Positions 8,065-17,091 of a DNA stretch of 48,652 nucleotides are shown here, one piece after another. The notes beneath the pieces are model-generated. The model was not told the origin of the DNA, did no database searches, and was given only the letters and a program-made list of their open reading frames with translations. A program made the position numbers and the translations under genes. Position 1 is the stretch's first letter. The number at the start of each line of letters is the position of its first letter. Source of the DNA: Acidobacteriota bacterium (lineage in GTDB: Bacteria > Acidobacteriota > Vicinamibacteria > Fen-336); contig JAJDNS010000030.1 of the NCBI GenBank assembly GCA_022340585.1, positions 1-48,652 on the forward strand, written 5' to 3'.

Positions 8065-8232
8065 ATGGTGATGCTTCTGCAGATTCTGGCCGCCGTGCTC
8101 CTGCTCCTGGGCAGCGGGCTGGTCTTCTACGCCCTGGTCTCCCTCGAGGAGGGCGCGCCCCCGCTGGCCCCCCGGGCGTCCCGGGCCCTTCAGCCCGTCG
8201 CCGACGACCGCGATCTCCCCCGAGCCGCCTGA
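8065..8232 (+). CDS. Small single-span membrane protein, 55 aa
   Basis: Short ORF with GAGGA at 8056-8060, four bases before ATG 8065 (an alternative ATG at 8071 is ten bases away). Residues 4-26 form one hydrophobic helix rich in leucine and valine (LLQILAAVLLLLGSG), followed by a charged, proline-rich tail. Not recognised as a named family. Coding is supported by the ribosome site, the typical GC3 pattern and the clean membrane helix. It lies between the phased repeat and the tRNA-Glu promoter and is probably monocistronic. Confidence 0.5.
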   Translation: MVMLLQILAAVLLLLGSGLVFYALVSLEEGAPPLAPRASRALQPVADDRDLPRAA

Positions 8233-8244
8233 CCCCGCCCAAGC

Positions 8245-8273
8245 TTGCCCGGGTCTGCGCGGGCGTGTAGTGT
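8245..8273 (+). promoter_or_regulatory. Promoter of tRNA-Glu
   Basis: TTGCCC (8245-8250) and TAGTGT (8268-8273) with a 17-bp spacer, placing the transcript start near 8280, about 34 nt before the tRNA. Confidence 0.45.
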
Positions 8274-8313
8274 AGTCCTTTGACTAGGCGGAACTTCCGG
8301 CCGGTCCTTCTCC

Positions 8314-8390
8314 GACCCTGTGGTGCAGAGGCCCAGCACGCCACCCTTTCAAGGTGGAGATCGAGGGTTCGAATCCCTCCAGGGTCGCCA
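8314..8390 (+). tRNA. tRNA-Glu (anticodon TTC)
   Basis: Full cloverleaf: acceptor GACCCTG/CAGGGTC, D-stem GTGC/GCAC, anticodon stem CCACC/GGTGG enclosing loop CTTTCAA with anticodon TTC at 8348-8350, T-stem GAGGG/CCCTC with loop TTCGAAT, discriminator G and an encoded CCA at 8388-8390. Loop and discriminator match bacterial tRNA-Glu. Confidence 0.97.
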
Positions 8391-8508
8391 GCCCTTTCGC
8401 ACGCGGCGCTGGCCGTTCCCCCTCCGGTGGTGAAGGCATCCGATAGGGTCCGCCAATCGGGTTCCAGCCGAGCCTGCGTGGGGCCGCGAGAGAGGACCCG
8501 GAGGTCGC

Positions 8509-8867
8509 GATGGTGCTGCAACGGGCCCTGGGCACAAGGCTGCGTCAGGCGTTCGCCGGCCTCGGTGACCAGGCGCAAGGCAGCTCGATCGCACGAGTGG
8601 CGGCCGGGTTGGCGCTGTTGTTGCCCACCGAAGACCACCGGTCCCGCCAACATCATCGACGTTCCCCGCCCGATCCAGGGGTTCGCGGCCGACGTCGGCA
8701 TGACTCCAGAGACCTTCTCCCGGGGCGTGACCCAGCTCGCCGAGGCCGGCATCCTGCGACGGCTCTCGCCTCCGCGGCTTCAGGTTCTGGATGCCCGGCG
8801 CCTCCGCGGCATCGCCGCGGGGCGCGACGATCCGGGCCACGCCGGGCCCCAAAGCGACGCGGATTGA
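8509..8867 (+). pseudogene. Crp/Fnr-family regulator remnant
   Basis: Degenerate C-terminal part of a Crp/Fnr-type transcription regulator. In one frame (from 8510) a segment resembles the dimerisation helix and the start of the DNA-binding domain (LRQAFAGL, then ARVAAGLALLLP). After about 8640 the match moves to another frame with AADVGMTPETFSRGVTQL and AEAGIL, a good helix-turn-helix of this family, then LDARRLRGIA to a stop at 8865-8867. The effector-binding beta-barrel is absent and a frameshift separates the two pieces, so it is not functional. Homology is by pattern only; a database search would settle it. Confidence 0.5.
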
Positions 8868-8883
8868 TCCTCGATCGAGGATC
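8866..8883. repeat. 18-bp perfect palindrome
   Basis: GATCCTCGATCGAGGATC, perfectly self-complementary, immediately after the stop of the Crp/Fnr remnant. It could fold as a 7-bp hairpin with a GATC loop (old terminator) or be a dyad operator. Confidence 0.7.
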
Positions 8884-8909
8884 CCGTCACACCCCTTCCT
8901 AACTTCTGA

Positions 8910-9230
8910 ATAGCACCGTCGGGACCGACGAAAACCCCAGGGTCGGTTTCGAAGGCGTGGCGGGATGGCCTCGTCATCGAGGAGATGAGCGATTGCGTCC
9001 GGGGCGTCATCGACAGCTTGCCAGCAGATTACAGGACGGCCCTGGTGCTCCACGATCTGCAGGGGTTGACCGCGGCCGAAGTTGCCGACGTCGCCGGCTG
9101 CTCCCTCGCCACGGCGAAGATCAGGATTCACCGGGCTCGCCACCGCCTGCGAGAGGCTCTCAAGCAGGAGTGCACCTTCTACCGCGACAACGAGAACGAA
9201 TTCCGTTGCGATCGCAAGGCAGGCTCGTAG
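8910..9230 (+). pseudogene. ECF sigma factor fragment (region 4 only)
   Basis: From ATG 8985 the frame encodes the C-terminal half of an ECF sigma factor: MSDCVRGVIDSLPADYR, AAEVADVAGCSLATAKIR (helix-turn-helix that reads the -35 box), then RARHRLREALKQECTFYRDN and a terminal CDRK, an ending seen in ECF proteins paired with zinc-binding anti-sigma factors. Homology continues a few codons upstream of the ATG, but the frame is closed by TGA at 8907 and the whole region 2 that binds core polymerase and the -10 box is missing. It is therefore a truncated relic, unless an 81-aa region-4-only product is made. Confidence 0.65.
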
Positions 9231-9264
9231 CTGAACCCGTGAGGCGGAGAGGTGGCATTGGCCG

Positions 9265-10458
9265 CTAGCACGCCGGCCCATACCAGGGTGAGATCTCCCG
9301 GTACGGCACGACGACCGCCCTCTTGAACGGTCGCCTGGCGGTCTCCAGACGCTTCCCCCTGACTTCGATCTCGTCGAGCCGGGAGGGCCTCATACCCGCC
9401 TTCCAGGCCCACTCGAACGTGGAGATCTCCTCCGGCTCGAAGCCCATCACGTAGGCGCCGACCATGTCCGTGGCCAGGGCGTTCCTACCCGCGACGATCA
9501 GACCCATCTCTACCAGCTCGCCCCCCATCGAGGTGGAGGGTCCTTGAGCCTGCATCGCCGTCGAAGCGTCGATGACCGACAGGCCAACCCTCGTCGCCTT
9601 GACGATGTCGACGATCGCTGACGCGGTGCCGGATGGCTCCACATGAGAGGCCACCTGGTGCACTCGGGACCTCACCGTGCCGTAGACCTGCCCGGGATAG
9701 GCCCCGATGAAGTTCTTCATGCTCAAGGTCACGCCCGCCAGCCCATGTGTCTTCATCATGGGAACGGAGCACACGAGATCGGCATCGTGCAGCTCGGAGT
9801 GAAGGAAGATGTCCCTGAAGATGTAGTTGTCGGGAATCGCGTACCGGACCATGTCTCCCACGTGAAGGTTGACGAGACGGACCTTCATCCTCTCCGAGAG
9901 GTCACGGAAGCCGAGCTCGTCGAAGACCTCATCCTGGATCCCGTTCAGTGTTTCGGCGTCCTTCGTCCGGCAGACGAACCCCTTCCAGAGGCGGCGGACG
10001 TTCGGGCTCGCCGCCGCCGCGCCTTCTCCGATGCGGACGTCCCGTCCGGCCTCGTTCATCAATTTGACCAGGGCCTCGACCACCTCGGGAGCGGTCGTAT
10101 CGGCCGCCGTCGAGTTGACCAGGTTCGGCTTGATCAGGACCCGTTCCTTGTCCCGAGCGATCTCTGCCATCCCGCCCAGCAGGTCGATGGCCTCTCTCAC
10201 CGCGAAGTCGATCCCCTCTCGCTTGGTCTTCCGAGGAGGGACCTGGGTGATGGCCACCACCGGCTTTTCATCCGAGAAGAGGAGCGGATTGGGTAGATAG
10301 TCCTTCGTGTCGGCTTCGACTCCCTCGACGAGGTCAGTCATCCCGAGCTCGGTTTCGGCGTCTCTTGCGCAGCTCTGGGCCAGAAACGCGGCCGTCAGAG
10401 CCCCGGAGATCTGCCCCGTGGCCTCTCGTCTCGTCATCTGACGCCGGCTCGATGACAT
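9265..10458 (-). CDS. DUF362-domain protein with Tat-like leader
   Basis: 397-aa member of the DUF362 family, whose biochemical role is unclear but which often occurs with iron-sulfur proteins. Core motifs VLIKPNLVNS, RIGEGAA, CSVPMMKTHGLAGVTLSMKN and FIGAYPG are present. The start is set at 10458 because GGAGGT lies six bases upstream of that ATG, while the ATG at 10464 touches the same ribosome site. The N-terminus RRQMTRREATG followed by a weakly hydrophobic stretch and QSC resembles a twin-arginine leader, as in many family members. No ferredoxin domain is fused. It stands alone between the sigma-factor relic and a HAD gene. Confidence 0.82.
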   Translation of the reverse strand: MSSSRRQMTRREATGQISGALTAAFLAQSCARDAETELGMTDLVEGVEADTKDYLPNPLLFSDEKPVVAITQVPPRKTKREGIDFAVREAIDLLGGMAEIARDKERVLIKPNLVNSTAADTTAPEVVEALVKLMNEAGRDVRIGEGAAAASPNVRRLWKGFVCRTKDAETLNGIQDEVFDELGFRDLSERMKVRLVNLHVGDMVRYAIPDNYIFRDIFLHSELHDADLVCSVPMMKTHGLAGVTLSMKNFIGAYPGQVYGTVRSRVHQVASHVEPSGTASAIVDIVKATRVGLSVIDASTAMQAQGPSTSMGGELVEMGLIVAGRNALATDMVGAYVMGFEPEEISTFEWAWKAGMRPSRLDEIEVRGKRLETARRPFKRAVVVPYREISPWYGPAC

Positions 10459-10735
10459 GGCCATACCTCCCTCCCTCACCCACGTGGCTTCGTACGCTCT
10501 GGACAACCGCCTGCCGCCGCGGTTGGTGTGCCGGGTCTCAGAAAGCCCGGCGATTCTGGGCGTTTCCCCGGTGCCACGGGAACCCGGCGGAGGCTCTGCC
10601 CGAACATCGGCCCTTGCGTGGCAAAAGGCAAGGGAACAGAGGGGCCCAGATACGTCCGGACGGGGTTGCCTGAAGGTGGAGGGAGGGCCTATCGGCACGC
10701 GACGGGGGGTCTTGAGCGTTTCGAGAGTGCGCAGC
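10459..10735. other. Intergenic region, no gene seen
   Basis: About 280 bp between the DUF362 start and the HAD stop. Only the GGAGGT ribosome site at its left edge and a short GCCGGG/CCCGGC hairpin near 10530-10551 are noticeable. Reading frames here lack family resemblance. Confidence 0.5.
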
Positions 10736-11356
10736 TCAGTCCAGGAAGGGCACCAGCTCCGCAAGGGTGCGCCGCTCGACGAGCGGCGCCGGCGCCGCCG
10801 GCGGCGGCGCGATTCCGGCTCGGTTGTGCCACAGCGTGGTGAGGCCGACGCCGGCCGCGCCGACGAGGTCGAAGCCCGATCCGGCGACGAACACCACCCG
10901 TGCCGCCGGCAGGCCGAGCTCCTCGAGGGCGAGGCGATAGGGCGCGGCTTCCGGCTTGTAGAAGCCCGCGCGCTCCGCCGTCACCACGGTATCGAGCGGC
11001 ACGCGGAGGGTGGCCGCCGCGTGCCGGCCGAGCCGCTCCGAGCAGTTGGTGACGACACCGAGCCTCGCGCGCCCGCGCAGGGCGCCAAGGACATCCGGTA
11101 CATCTTCCCAGGGTGCGAGGTTGTCCCACCGGGCTGTGAGCGTATCGGCACACGCGGCGTCGAGGCCGGCGGCAAGCGCCGCCTCGCGGACCAGTGCCTC
11201 GTACGGGCGGTACGCGCCGCAACCGTACGTGAGCTCCAGGTAGGCGGTCCGCCAGCGCCGCCCGGCGTCGCGGCTGCCCGCGACTGCGTCCCACAGGGCC
11301 CAGGAATCGAGGAGCGCTGTCAGCAGGTCGAACAGAACGGCGTCGTAGCGGCGCAT
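10736..11356 (-). CDS. HAD-superfamily hydrolase (haloacid dehalogenase-like)
   Basis: 206-aa soluble hydrolase with the HAD fold. Motif I is VLFDLLTALLD with nucleophile D10; motif II is VVTNCS; motif III lysine is in FYKPEAAPY; motif IV is FVAGSGFDLVGA. The order and a helical cap between residues about 20 and 90 fit the type II haloacid dehalogenase or phosphoglycolate-phosphatase-like subgroup. The Asp two residues after the nucleophile, needed as general acid by phosphatases, is absent (D-L-L-T), which favours a dehalogenase-like hydrolase. AGGA lies about eight bases before the start. Substrate unknown. Confidence 0.82.
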   Translation of the reverse strand: MRRYDAVLFDLLTALLDSWALWDAVAGSRDAGRRWRTAYLELTYGCGAYRPYEALVREAALAAGLDAACADTLTARWDNLAPWEDVPDVLGALRGRARLGVVTNCSERLGRHAAATLRVPLDTVVTAERAGFYKPEAAPYRLALEELGLPAARVVFVAGSGFDLVGAAGVGLTTLWHNRAGIAPPPAAPAPLVERRTLAELVPFLD

Positions 11357-11506
11357 CGGTGGAATCCTGGCTCAGCGCCCCAGCGGGCCCGGGTTCCGGA
11401 ATCTCCCCTTCGGACCGTGGGTGTGACCTTCTCGGACACGGCTTGCCGATGATCTTCTCACGACCTCACACCACGCCCCCGACGCGGGGAGTCCTCCGCC
11501 AAGGGG

Positions 11507-12637
11507 GTGGAGGGGTTAAGCTGCCACCCATTGGCACGCTGCGTCTTCAGGAGAGGGACTGATTCTCCCCCATCAAGCCGGGCCTCGAGGATTGAGCGTC
11601 TTCGGTTCCCCAGGCCGCCCGTCGCCGCCGTCATTGCCCTGCTCCTGGCGGGACCGGGGGGATCCGGGACGGCGACGGCCAGTGAGGCTCCGGCCCCGCC
11701 CCCCGCTCGCGGGCCCATCGAGATCCGCGACGACCACCTCCTGGCCCAGGGGCGCCTCACCCTGCCCGCCGTCTCTCCCCGGACGGTTCCCGCGGGAGCG
11801 TGGACCCTCGAGACCTCCGTCCTCTGGTCGAACTCGTTCTCGTGGACGCAGGACGTGGCCGGCGAGGACCCGGCGGACCGCCGGTTTCTGCTGGACGGGG
11901 AGACGCTCACCTTCGCCACCACCGTCCGGCGGGGGCTCGGCCAACACCTCGACGTGGGGCTCCGCGTCCCTCTCCAGCATCGCGGCGGAGGAGTGCTGGA
12001 CGGATTCATCGACGCGTGGCACCGCCTGCTGGGTCTGGAGGACGCGCAACGCCCGCTGTTCGACCGCAACGCGTTCCGCATCGAGGGGCGCACCACCGTC
12101 GGCGCCGCTTTCTCCTGGGCGGAAGCGGCCGGCACCGGCCTGGGCGACATCGAGCTGAACACCCGGTGGCGGGCGGTCGACGGGGGAAGGGGCGGCCTCT
12201 CGCTCGCCCTGGTCGGGCGCCTCTCCCTGCCCACCGCCACCGGCCCCTACCAGGGGAGCGGTCCGGGCGCCGGCGGCCAGGTCGTCCTGGCCGCCCCCCT
12301 CGGTCGGACGACCGACCTCTACCTCGGAGCGGGGATGACCCTGCAGGATCCCGGGCCGGTCCGGGCCGTCGAGTACGAGCGGTTGCGGGGCCACGGGTTC
12401 GCCGCCTTCGAGTGGCGCCCGTGGCCGCGCCTGAGCCTCCTCGCGGAGACGAACGCCGCCTCTCGCCTCGTCAGCAACATCGCCTCCTACCCCGGCGTCC
12501 ACTGGGTCGTGAACGTGGAGGGTCGCCTCGACCTGGCCCCCGACCTCCGTTTCGACCTGGGCTTGACCGAGAATCTGATCGATCAGCAGTGCACGACCGA
12601 TCTCGGGCTGTACTTCGCCCTCGGCTGGCGGCCCTAG
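11507..12637 (+). CDS. DUF3187-family outer-membrane-type protein
   Basis: Predicted exported beta-rich protein resembling the DUF3187 family. Recognisable blocks are [14 protein letters not shown], the [20 protein letters not shown] segment followed by WHRLLGL, and alternating hydrophobic strands to the C-terminus ending in a strand-like [11 protein letters not shown], as in outer-membrane barrels. A hydrophobic leader ([18 protein letters not shown]) lies about 35-50 codons after the first possible start, GTG 11507. That start is uncertain: no good in-frame start with a ribosome site lies just before the leader. Function is not known. It precedes glpK by 20 bp. Confidence 0.7.
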   Translation: MEGLSCHPLARCVFRRGTDSPPSSRASRIERLRFPRPPVAAVIALLLAGPGGSGTATASEAPAPPPARGPIEIRDDHLLAQGRLTLPAVSPRTVPAGAWTLETSVLWSNSFSWTQDVAGEDPADRRFLLDGETLTFATTVRRGLGQHLDVGLRVPLQHRGGGVLDGFIDAWHRLLGLEDAQRPLFDRNAFRIEGRTTVGAAFSWAEAAGTGLGDIELNTRWRAVDGGRGGLSLALVGRLSLPTATGPYQGSGPGAGGQVVLAAPLGRTTDLYLGAGMTLQDPGPVRAVEYERLRGHGFAAFEWRPWPRLSLLAETNAASRLVSNIASYPGVHWVVNVEGRLDLAPDLRFDLGLTENLIDQQCTTDLGLYFALGWRP

Positions 12638-12643
12638 ACTCGC

Positions 12644-12649
12644 TACAAT
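12644..12649 (+). promoter_or_regulatory. -10 box TACAAT close to the glpK start
   Basis: TACAAT ends 8 nt before ATG 12658, with no Shine-Dalgarno between them, so a transcript would begin at or near the start codon. Confidence 0.4.
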
Positions 12650-12657
12650 CTCGGGCC

Positions 12658-14148
12658 ATGCGCGAGACCATCGTCCTTGCCCTGGACCAGGGCACCACCG
12701 CCACCACCGCCCTCGTCTTCGGACCGGCCGGAGAGGTCCTGGGACGGGCCGCGTCCGAGTTCACCCAGCACTACCCCGAGCCCGGGTGGGTCGAGCACGA
12801 CGCCGAGGAGATCTGGGAGACCAGCCGCCGGGTCATGGTCGACGCCCTGGCCGCGTCCGGCGCCCCCGCCGCCGCGCTCAAGGCCATCGGGATCACCAAC
12901 CAGCGGGAGACCGCGGTGGTGTGGGACCGCTCGACCGGGAAGCCGGTGCACCGGGCCGTGGTCTGGCAGAGCCGGCAGACCGCCGCCATCTGTGCCCGTC
13001 TGAAGGCCGAGGGGCACGAGCCCCTCTTCCACCAGCGCACCGGCCTGGTCCTCGACCCCTACTTCTCCGGCACCAAGGTCCGGTGGATCCTGGACCAGGA
13101 CGAGGAACGTCAGCGCCGCGCCGAGGCCGGGGAGCTGGCCTTCGGGACCATCGACTCCTGGCTGGTCTCCCGCATGACCGGGGGCCGCGTCCACGCCACC
13201 GAGCCCACCAACGCCTCCCGCACGCTCCTCTACGACATCCATCGCCAGGCCTGGGACGACCAGCTCCTGGCCGTCCTCCAGGTGCCGGCGGCCATGCTCC
13301 CCGAGGTTCGTCCGAGCAGTGGGGTCTTCGGAGAGACCGCCGGGGTCGAGGGGGTTCCCGACGGCGTGCCCATCGCCGGGATCGCCGGGGACCAGCAGGC
13401 GGCACTGTTCGGCCAGGGCTGCTGGGAGCCCGGCATGGCCAAGAACACCTACGGCACCGGGGCCTTTCTCGTTCTCAACACCGGAGACCGGCCGGTCATC
13501 AGCGAACGAGGCCTCCTCACCACCCTCTGCTGCGATGCCCGGGGCCAGGCCGCCTACGCCCTCGAGGGGTCCATCTTCATCGCCGGGGCCGCCGTGCAGT
13601 GGCTGCGTGACGAGCTGGGCCTTGTGGAAAACGCCGCGCAGACCGAGGAGGTCGCGACCTCGGTCTCCGACACCGGGGGTGTCTACCTCGTCCCGGCGTT
13701 TGCCGGCCTCGGCGCTCCCTGGTGGGATCCGGACGCCCGGGGGGCCATCCTGGGCCTGACCCGCGGGTCCGGCCGGGCCCACATCGTGCGGGCCGCCCTC
13801 GAGAGCATCGCGTACCAGACCGCCGACGTCGCGGACGTGATGAACGACGAGTCGGGCGTCCTCCTGAAAGAGCTCCGCGTCGACGGGGGCGCCGCGGCCA
13901 ACGGCTTCCTCATGCAGTTCCAGGCCGACATCCTCGGGGTGCCGGTGGACCGGCCCGCCCTGCTCGAGACCACCGCCGCCGGGGCCGCTCTCCTCGCCGG
14001 TCTCGCGGTGGGTGTGTGGCCCAGCGCCGAGGCGCTGAGCGGCACCCGGGTCCGGGACCGGCTGTTCGAACCGACCATGGACCCCGAGGACCGGACGCGC
14101 CTCAGGGCCGAATGGCGCGCGGCGGTCGGCCGCGTCCGCTCCGTTTGA
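12658..14148 (+). CDS. glpK: Glycerol kinase
   Basis: FGGY-family sugar kinase, 496 aa, the usual length. It phosphorylates glycerol to glycerol-3-phosphate with ATP, feeding lipid synthesis and glycolysis. Diagnostic segments are [15 protein letters not shown] (phosphate-binding), [41 protein letters not shown] and [18 protein letters not shown]; this set is specific to glycerol kinases. No glpF or glpD is adjacent. A TACAAT box 8 nt upstream and the lack of a ribosome site suggest a leaderless mRNA. It converges on cbs with only 12 bp between stops and no visible terminator. Confidence 0.96.
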   Translation: MRETIVLALDQGTTATTALVFGPAGEVLGRAASEFTQHYPEPGWVEHDAEEIWETSRRVMVDALAASGAPAAALKAIGITNQRETAVVWDRSTGKPVHRAVVWQSRQTAAICARLKAEGHEPLFHQRTGLVLDPYFSGTKVRWILDQDEERQRRAEAGELAFGTIDSWLVSRMTGGRVHATEPTNASRTLLYDIHRQAWDDQLLAVLQVPAAMLPEVRPSSGVFGETAGVEGVPDGVPIAGIAGDQQAALFGQGCWEPGMAKNTYGTGAFLVLNTGDRPVISERGLLTTLCCDARGQAAYALEGSIFIAGAAVQWLRDELGLVENAAQTEEVATSVSDTGGVYLVPAFAGLGAPWWDPDARGAILGLTRGSGRAHIVRAALESIAYQTADVADVMNDESGVLLKELRVDGGAAANGFLMQFQADILGVPVDRPALLETTAAGAALLAGLAVGVWPSAEALSGTRVRDRLFEPTMDPEDRTRLRAEWRAAVGRVRSV

Positions 14149-14160
14149 CTCGTCCGCGCG

Positions 14161-15543
14161 TCAGCCGATGCCCGCGACCTCCCGCAACACGTCGTAGCGG
14201 TTGACGATCCCCACCAGGCGTCCCCCGTTCCGAACGAGGGCGGCCGGCGTCTCCTTCGAGAGCATCCTGACCAGACGGTCGAGGGGCACGTCGGCATCGA
14301 CGACCGGGAAGGGGCCGGTCATCACCTCCGAGACCGGGCGGTCGAGGAGGCCGGCGTCTTCCAGCGCCCGGGCCATGAGGCCCTCGCTCACCGACCCCAC
14401 GCAGTCGTCCCCGTCAACCACCGGCACCTGGGAGACCCCCCAGGTGGTGAGGAGGTTCAGGGCCTGCCGGAGGCTGGCCTCCGGGCCCACCGACACGATC
14501 GCCGGCACCCCCTCCGGGTGCCGGCCCAGGAGCTCCCCGGCCGTCCTCCGCTCTGCGTCCAGGAGCTGGTTCTCGCGCATCCAGTTGTCGTCGTAGAGCT
14601 TCGACAGGTACCGTTCCCCGGTGTCGCACAGGATGGTCACCACCAGCGCCTCGGGGTCGTCGATCCTACGGGCCAGCTCCACGGCGCACCACACGTTGAG
14701 GCCGCTGGAGCCCCCGCTGAAGATGCCCTCCTCCCGGCTGAGACGTCGTGCGGTCCGGAACGCGTCGGCATCGGAGACGCTCATCCACTCGTCCACGAGG
14801 TCGAAGTCGAGGGTCCCCGGGACCTTGTCGCCGCCGATGCCCTCCACCTTGTAGGGGCCGCTGGGCCCCGGCTCGCCGGTACGTCCGTAGTGAGCGTAGG
14901 TCGAGCCCACGGGGTCGCCCCCGACGATGCGCACCGCCGGGTTCTGCTCCTTGAGGTACCGGCCGACGCCGCTGATGGTGCCGCCGGTCCCCGACCCGCA
15001 CACGAAGTGCGTCACCCGTCCCTCGGTCTGCTCCCAGATCTCGGGCCCGGTCGTGCGGTAGTGGGCCTCGGGGTTGTCGGGGTTGTCGAACTGGTTGGCC
15101 AGGACCGCCCCCGGGGTGGACCTCACGATCCGGCTCGCCTTCTCGAGATAGTGCTCGGGGTGCCCCGGGGGCACCGCGGTGGGCACCACGATGACCTCGG
15201 CGCCCAGGGCCCGCAGGAGGCGGATCTTCTCGCTCGACATCTTGTCCGGGATGGTGAAGATGCACCGGTAGCCCTTGATCGCGGCGGCGACGGCCAGCCC
15301 CACTCCCGTGTTCCCGCTGGTCGCCTCGACGATCACTCCCCCGGGACCGAGCTCCCCGCGCTGCTCCGCGCCCTCGATGATGGCCAGGCCAATCCGGTCC
15401 TTCACGGACCCGCCGGGGTTCAGGTTCTCGGCCTTGCCCAGGACCGGGGTCCGCAGTCCCCGGGCGATGCGCTGCAGGCGAATGAGCGGAGTCGCTCCCA
15501 CCGCTTCGAGAATGTTTGCGCAGGGCGCAGGGGCGCGCGTCAT
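14161..15543 (-). CDS. cbs: Cystathionine beta-synthase
   Basis: PLP enzyme of the cysteine-synthase fold joined to two CBS domains, 460 aa. The catalytic core has NLNPGGSVKDRIG with the PLP lysine, EATSGNTG for phosphate binding and CGSGTGGTISGVGRYLKE; the C-terminal third (about 335-460) carries paired CBS modules with VSQVPVVDG and GIVNRYDVLREV. This core-plus-CBS arrangement defines cystathionine beta-synthase, which condenses serine and homocysteine, although some bacterial members act as cysteine synthases. The start at 15543 is chosen because GAGGAG lies about ten bases upstream and the leader before it has no homology. Confidence 0.88.
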   Translation of the reverse strand: MTRAPAPCANILEAVGATPLIRLQRIARGLRTPVLGKAENLNPGGSVKDRIGLAIIEGAEQRGELGPGGVIVEATSGNTGVGLAVAAAIKGYRCIFTIPDKMSSEKIRLLRALGAEVIVVPTAVPPGHPEHYLEKASRIVRSTPGAVLANQFDNPDNPEAHYRTTGPEIWEQTEGRVTHFVCGSGTGGTISGVGRYLKEQNPAVRIVGGDPVGSTYAHYGRTGEPGPSGPYKVEGIGGDKVPGTLDFDLVDEWMSVSDADAFRTARRLSREEGIFSGGSSGLNVWCAVELARRIDDPEALVVTILCDTGERYLSKLYDDNWMRENQLLDAERRTAGELLGRHPEGVPAIVSVGPEASLRQALNLLTTWGVSQVPVVDGDDCVGSVSEGLMARALEDAGLLDRPVSEVMTGPFPVVDADVPLDRLVRMLSKETPAALVRNGGRLVGIVNRYDVLREVAGIG

Positions 15544-15652
15544 GGCCGGTGCTCTCCTCACTGGGTTGGCGATGCCGGGCTTCAGCGTACGCCCCGGCCC
15601 CACGCGGTTCAACCGGGATGGGTCACACCCAGGAGGCTCCGCGAGCGCGTGC

Positions 15653-15658
15653 TAGCAT
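15653..15658 (+). promoter_or_regulatory. -10 box TAGCAT close to the GH13 start
   Basis: TAGCAT ends 8 nt before ATG 15667 and no Shine-Dalgarno lies between them, the same geometry as at glpK. Confidence 0.35.
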
Positions 15659-15666
15659 CCCGGCCC

Positions 15667-17070
15667 ATGACGACCCGCGCCACTGCCTGGCTCTGTCTCG
15701 CCGCCGCCCTCGGCCTCGCCGTCCCTGCCCACACCGACTCGCCGTCCCACCCGGCGCGCCCGACCGCGCGGGAGGCCCCCACCTGGGCCCGCGACGGCGT
15801 TCTCTATGAGGTCTTCCCTCGCGCCTTCTCGCCGACCGGAGACCTGAACGGCATCACCGCCCGCCTCGACCACGTCCGCGACCTCGGGGTCACCGTCCTC
15901 TGGCTGATGCCTCTCCAGCCCGTCGGCGAACACAACCGCAAGGGTACCTTCGGGAGTCCCTACTCGATCCGGGACTTCCGGGCGGTGAGCACCGAGTACG
16001 GGACCCCGGACGACCTCCGGCGACTGGTCCGCGAGGCCCACGCCCGCGGGCTCCGCGTCATCCTCGACTTCGTGGCCAATCACACCGCGTGGGACAACGT
16101 CCTCATGGAGACCCCGGAGGTCTACGTCCGCGACGCGTCCGGGAAGGTCCAGCCCCCCAACGAGGACTGGACCGACGTGGCCGAGCTCGACTACTCGAGT
16201 CCCCGCCTGCGGGCCTACATGATCGAGACGCTCCAGCACTGGCTCCGGGAGTACGACCTGGACGGGTTCCGCTGCGACGTCGCCGGCCTCGTCCCCACCG
16301 ACTTCTGGGAGGAGGCGCGCCCGGAGCTGGAGAAGGTCACGCCCGACGTCTTCATGCTCGCCGAGTGGAGCGAGCCCGAGCTCCTCTTCGAGGCCTTCGA
16401 CGCCGACTACGCATGGCCCTTCCACGCCACCCTGTCTCGGGTGCTCGGGCTGGGCGCACCGGCCTCCGAGATCCGCGCCACCTGGGAGGAGCAGCGGGCG
16501 AGGTTCCCCGAGGGCGCGCTCCACGTGCGCTTCTCCGACAACCACGACGAGCGTCGGGCCATCACCCGGTTCGGAGAGCCCGCGGCGCTGGCCGCGTCCG
16601 CCCTCGTCCTCACCCTGGACGGGATCCCACTCCTCTACAACGGAGTCGAGATCGGGGACCCCACCGAGTCGGGAGATCCCGCCCTCATGGAGCGGCGGCC
16701 GGTCTTCTGGGCCGGCGCCGAGCGGCGTCCCTGGTTCCTGCCCTACTACAAGGCCATGATCGCCCTCCGCCGCGCCCACGACGCGCTCCGACGGGGCGAG
16801 ACGGTCTGGCTGCGCAACTCCGGCGAGGACCGGGTCGTGTCCTATCTGCGGCGGGGAAGGGACGAGGAGATCCTGGTGACCGTCAACCTCTCGAGCCAGC
16901 CCTGGAGCGGGACCCTCGACGTCCCGGGCGGCGCCGCGTACACCGAGATCACCCCCCCGATCGGTCTCCCGGTCCAGCCCGGCGGCGGCGTGCCCGAGCG
17001 GGAGACGCGCGCGGTGGAGCTGCCGAAGCTGGGCCTCGACGCCTGGGGAGTGCGAATCTTCCGCCGCTGA
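15667..17070 (+). CDS. Secreted GH13 alpha-amylase-family glycosidase
   Basis: 467-aa alpha-amylase-family enzyme with a signal peptide (hydrophobic WLCLAAALGLAVPAHTDS). The four conserved regions are DFVANHT, GFRCDVAG with nucleophile D204, LAEWSEP with acid/base E233, and FSDNHDE with D294. A small C-terminal beta domain follows. It acts outside the cytoplasm on alpha-glucans or maltodextrins; domain B is short (GKVQPPNEDWTDVAELDYSS), closer to maltogenic and oligo-glucosidase types than to large amylases. The genome also makes glycogen (glgA in this window), but this enzyme is exported, so it more likely feeds on external glucan. Confidence 0.9.
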   Translation: MTTRATAWLCLAAALGLAVPAHTDSPSHPARPTAREAPTWARDGVLYEVFPRAFSPTGDLNGITARLDHVRDLGVTVLWLMPLQPVGEHNRKGTFGSPYSIRDFRAVSTEYGTPDDLRRLVREAHARGLRVILDFVANHTAWDNVLMETPEVYVRDASGKVQPPNEDWTDVAELDYSSPRLRAYMIETLQHWLREYDLDGFRCDVAGLVPTDFWEEARPELEKVTPDVFMLAEWSEPELLFEAFDADYAWPFHATLSRVLGLGAPASEIRATWEEQRARFPEGALHVRFSDNHDERRAITRFGEPAALAASALVLTLDGIPLLYNGVEIGDPTESGDPALMERRPVFWAGAERRPWFLPYYKAMIALRRAHDALRRGETVWLRNSGEDRVVSYLRRGRDEEILVTVNLSSQPWSGTLDVPGGAAYTEITPPIGLPVQPGGGVPERETRAVELPKLGLDAWGVRIFRR

Positions 17071-17091
17071 GCCAACGGAAGCGGAGGGCGG

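Noticed and set aside
8371..9264. tRNA-Glu as the attachment site of an integrated island
   Set aside because: No second copy of the tRNA 3' end, integrase or phage gene is present in the window; only decayed regulators follow.
11800..12657. Long in-frame extension upstream of glycerol kinase reaching back to 11800
   Set aside because: The extra sequence is out-of-frame translation of the DUF3187 gene; GlpK homology begins at 12658.
14518..15666. Extension of the GH13 frame through the antisense of cbs
   Set aside because: Family homology and a signal peptide begin at 15667; the upstream part is a shadow of cbs.
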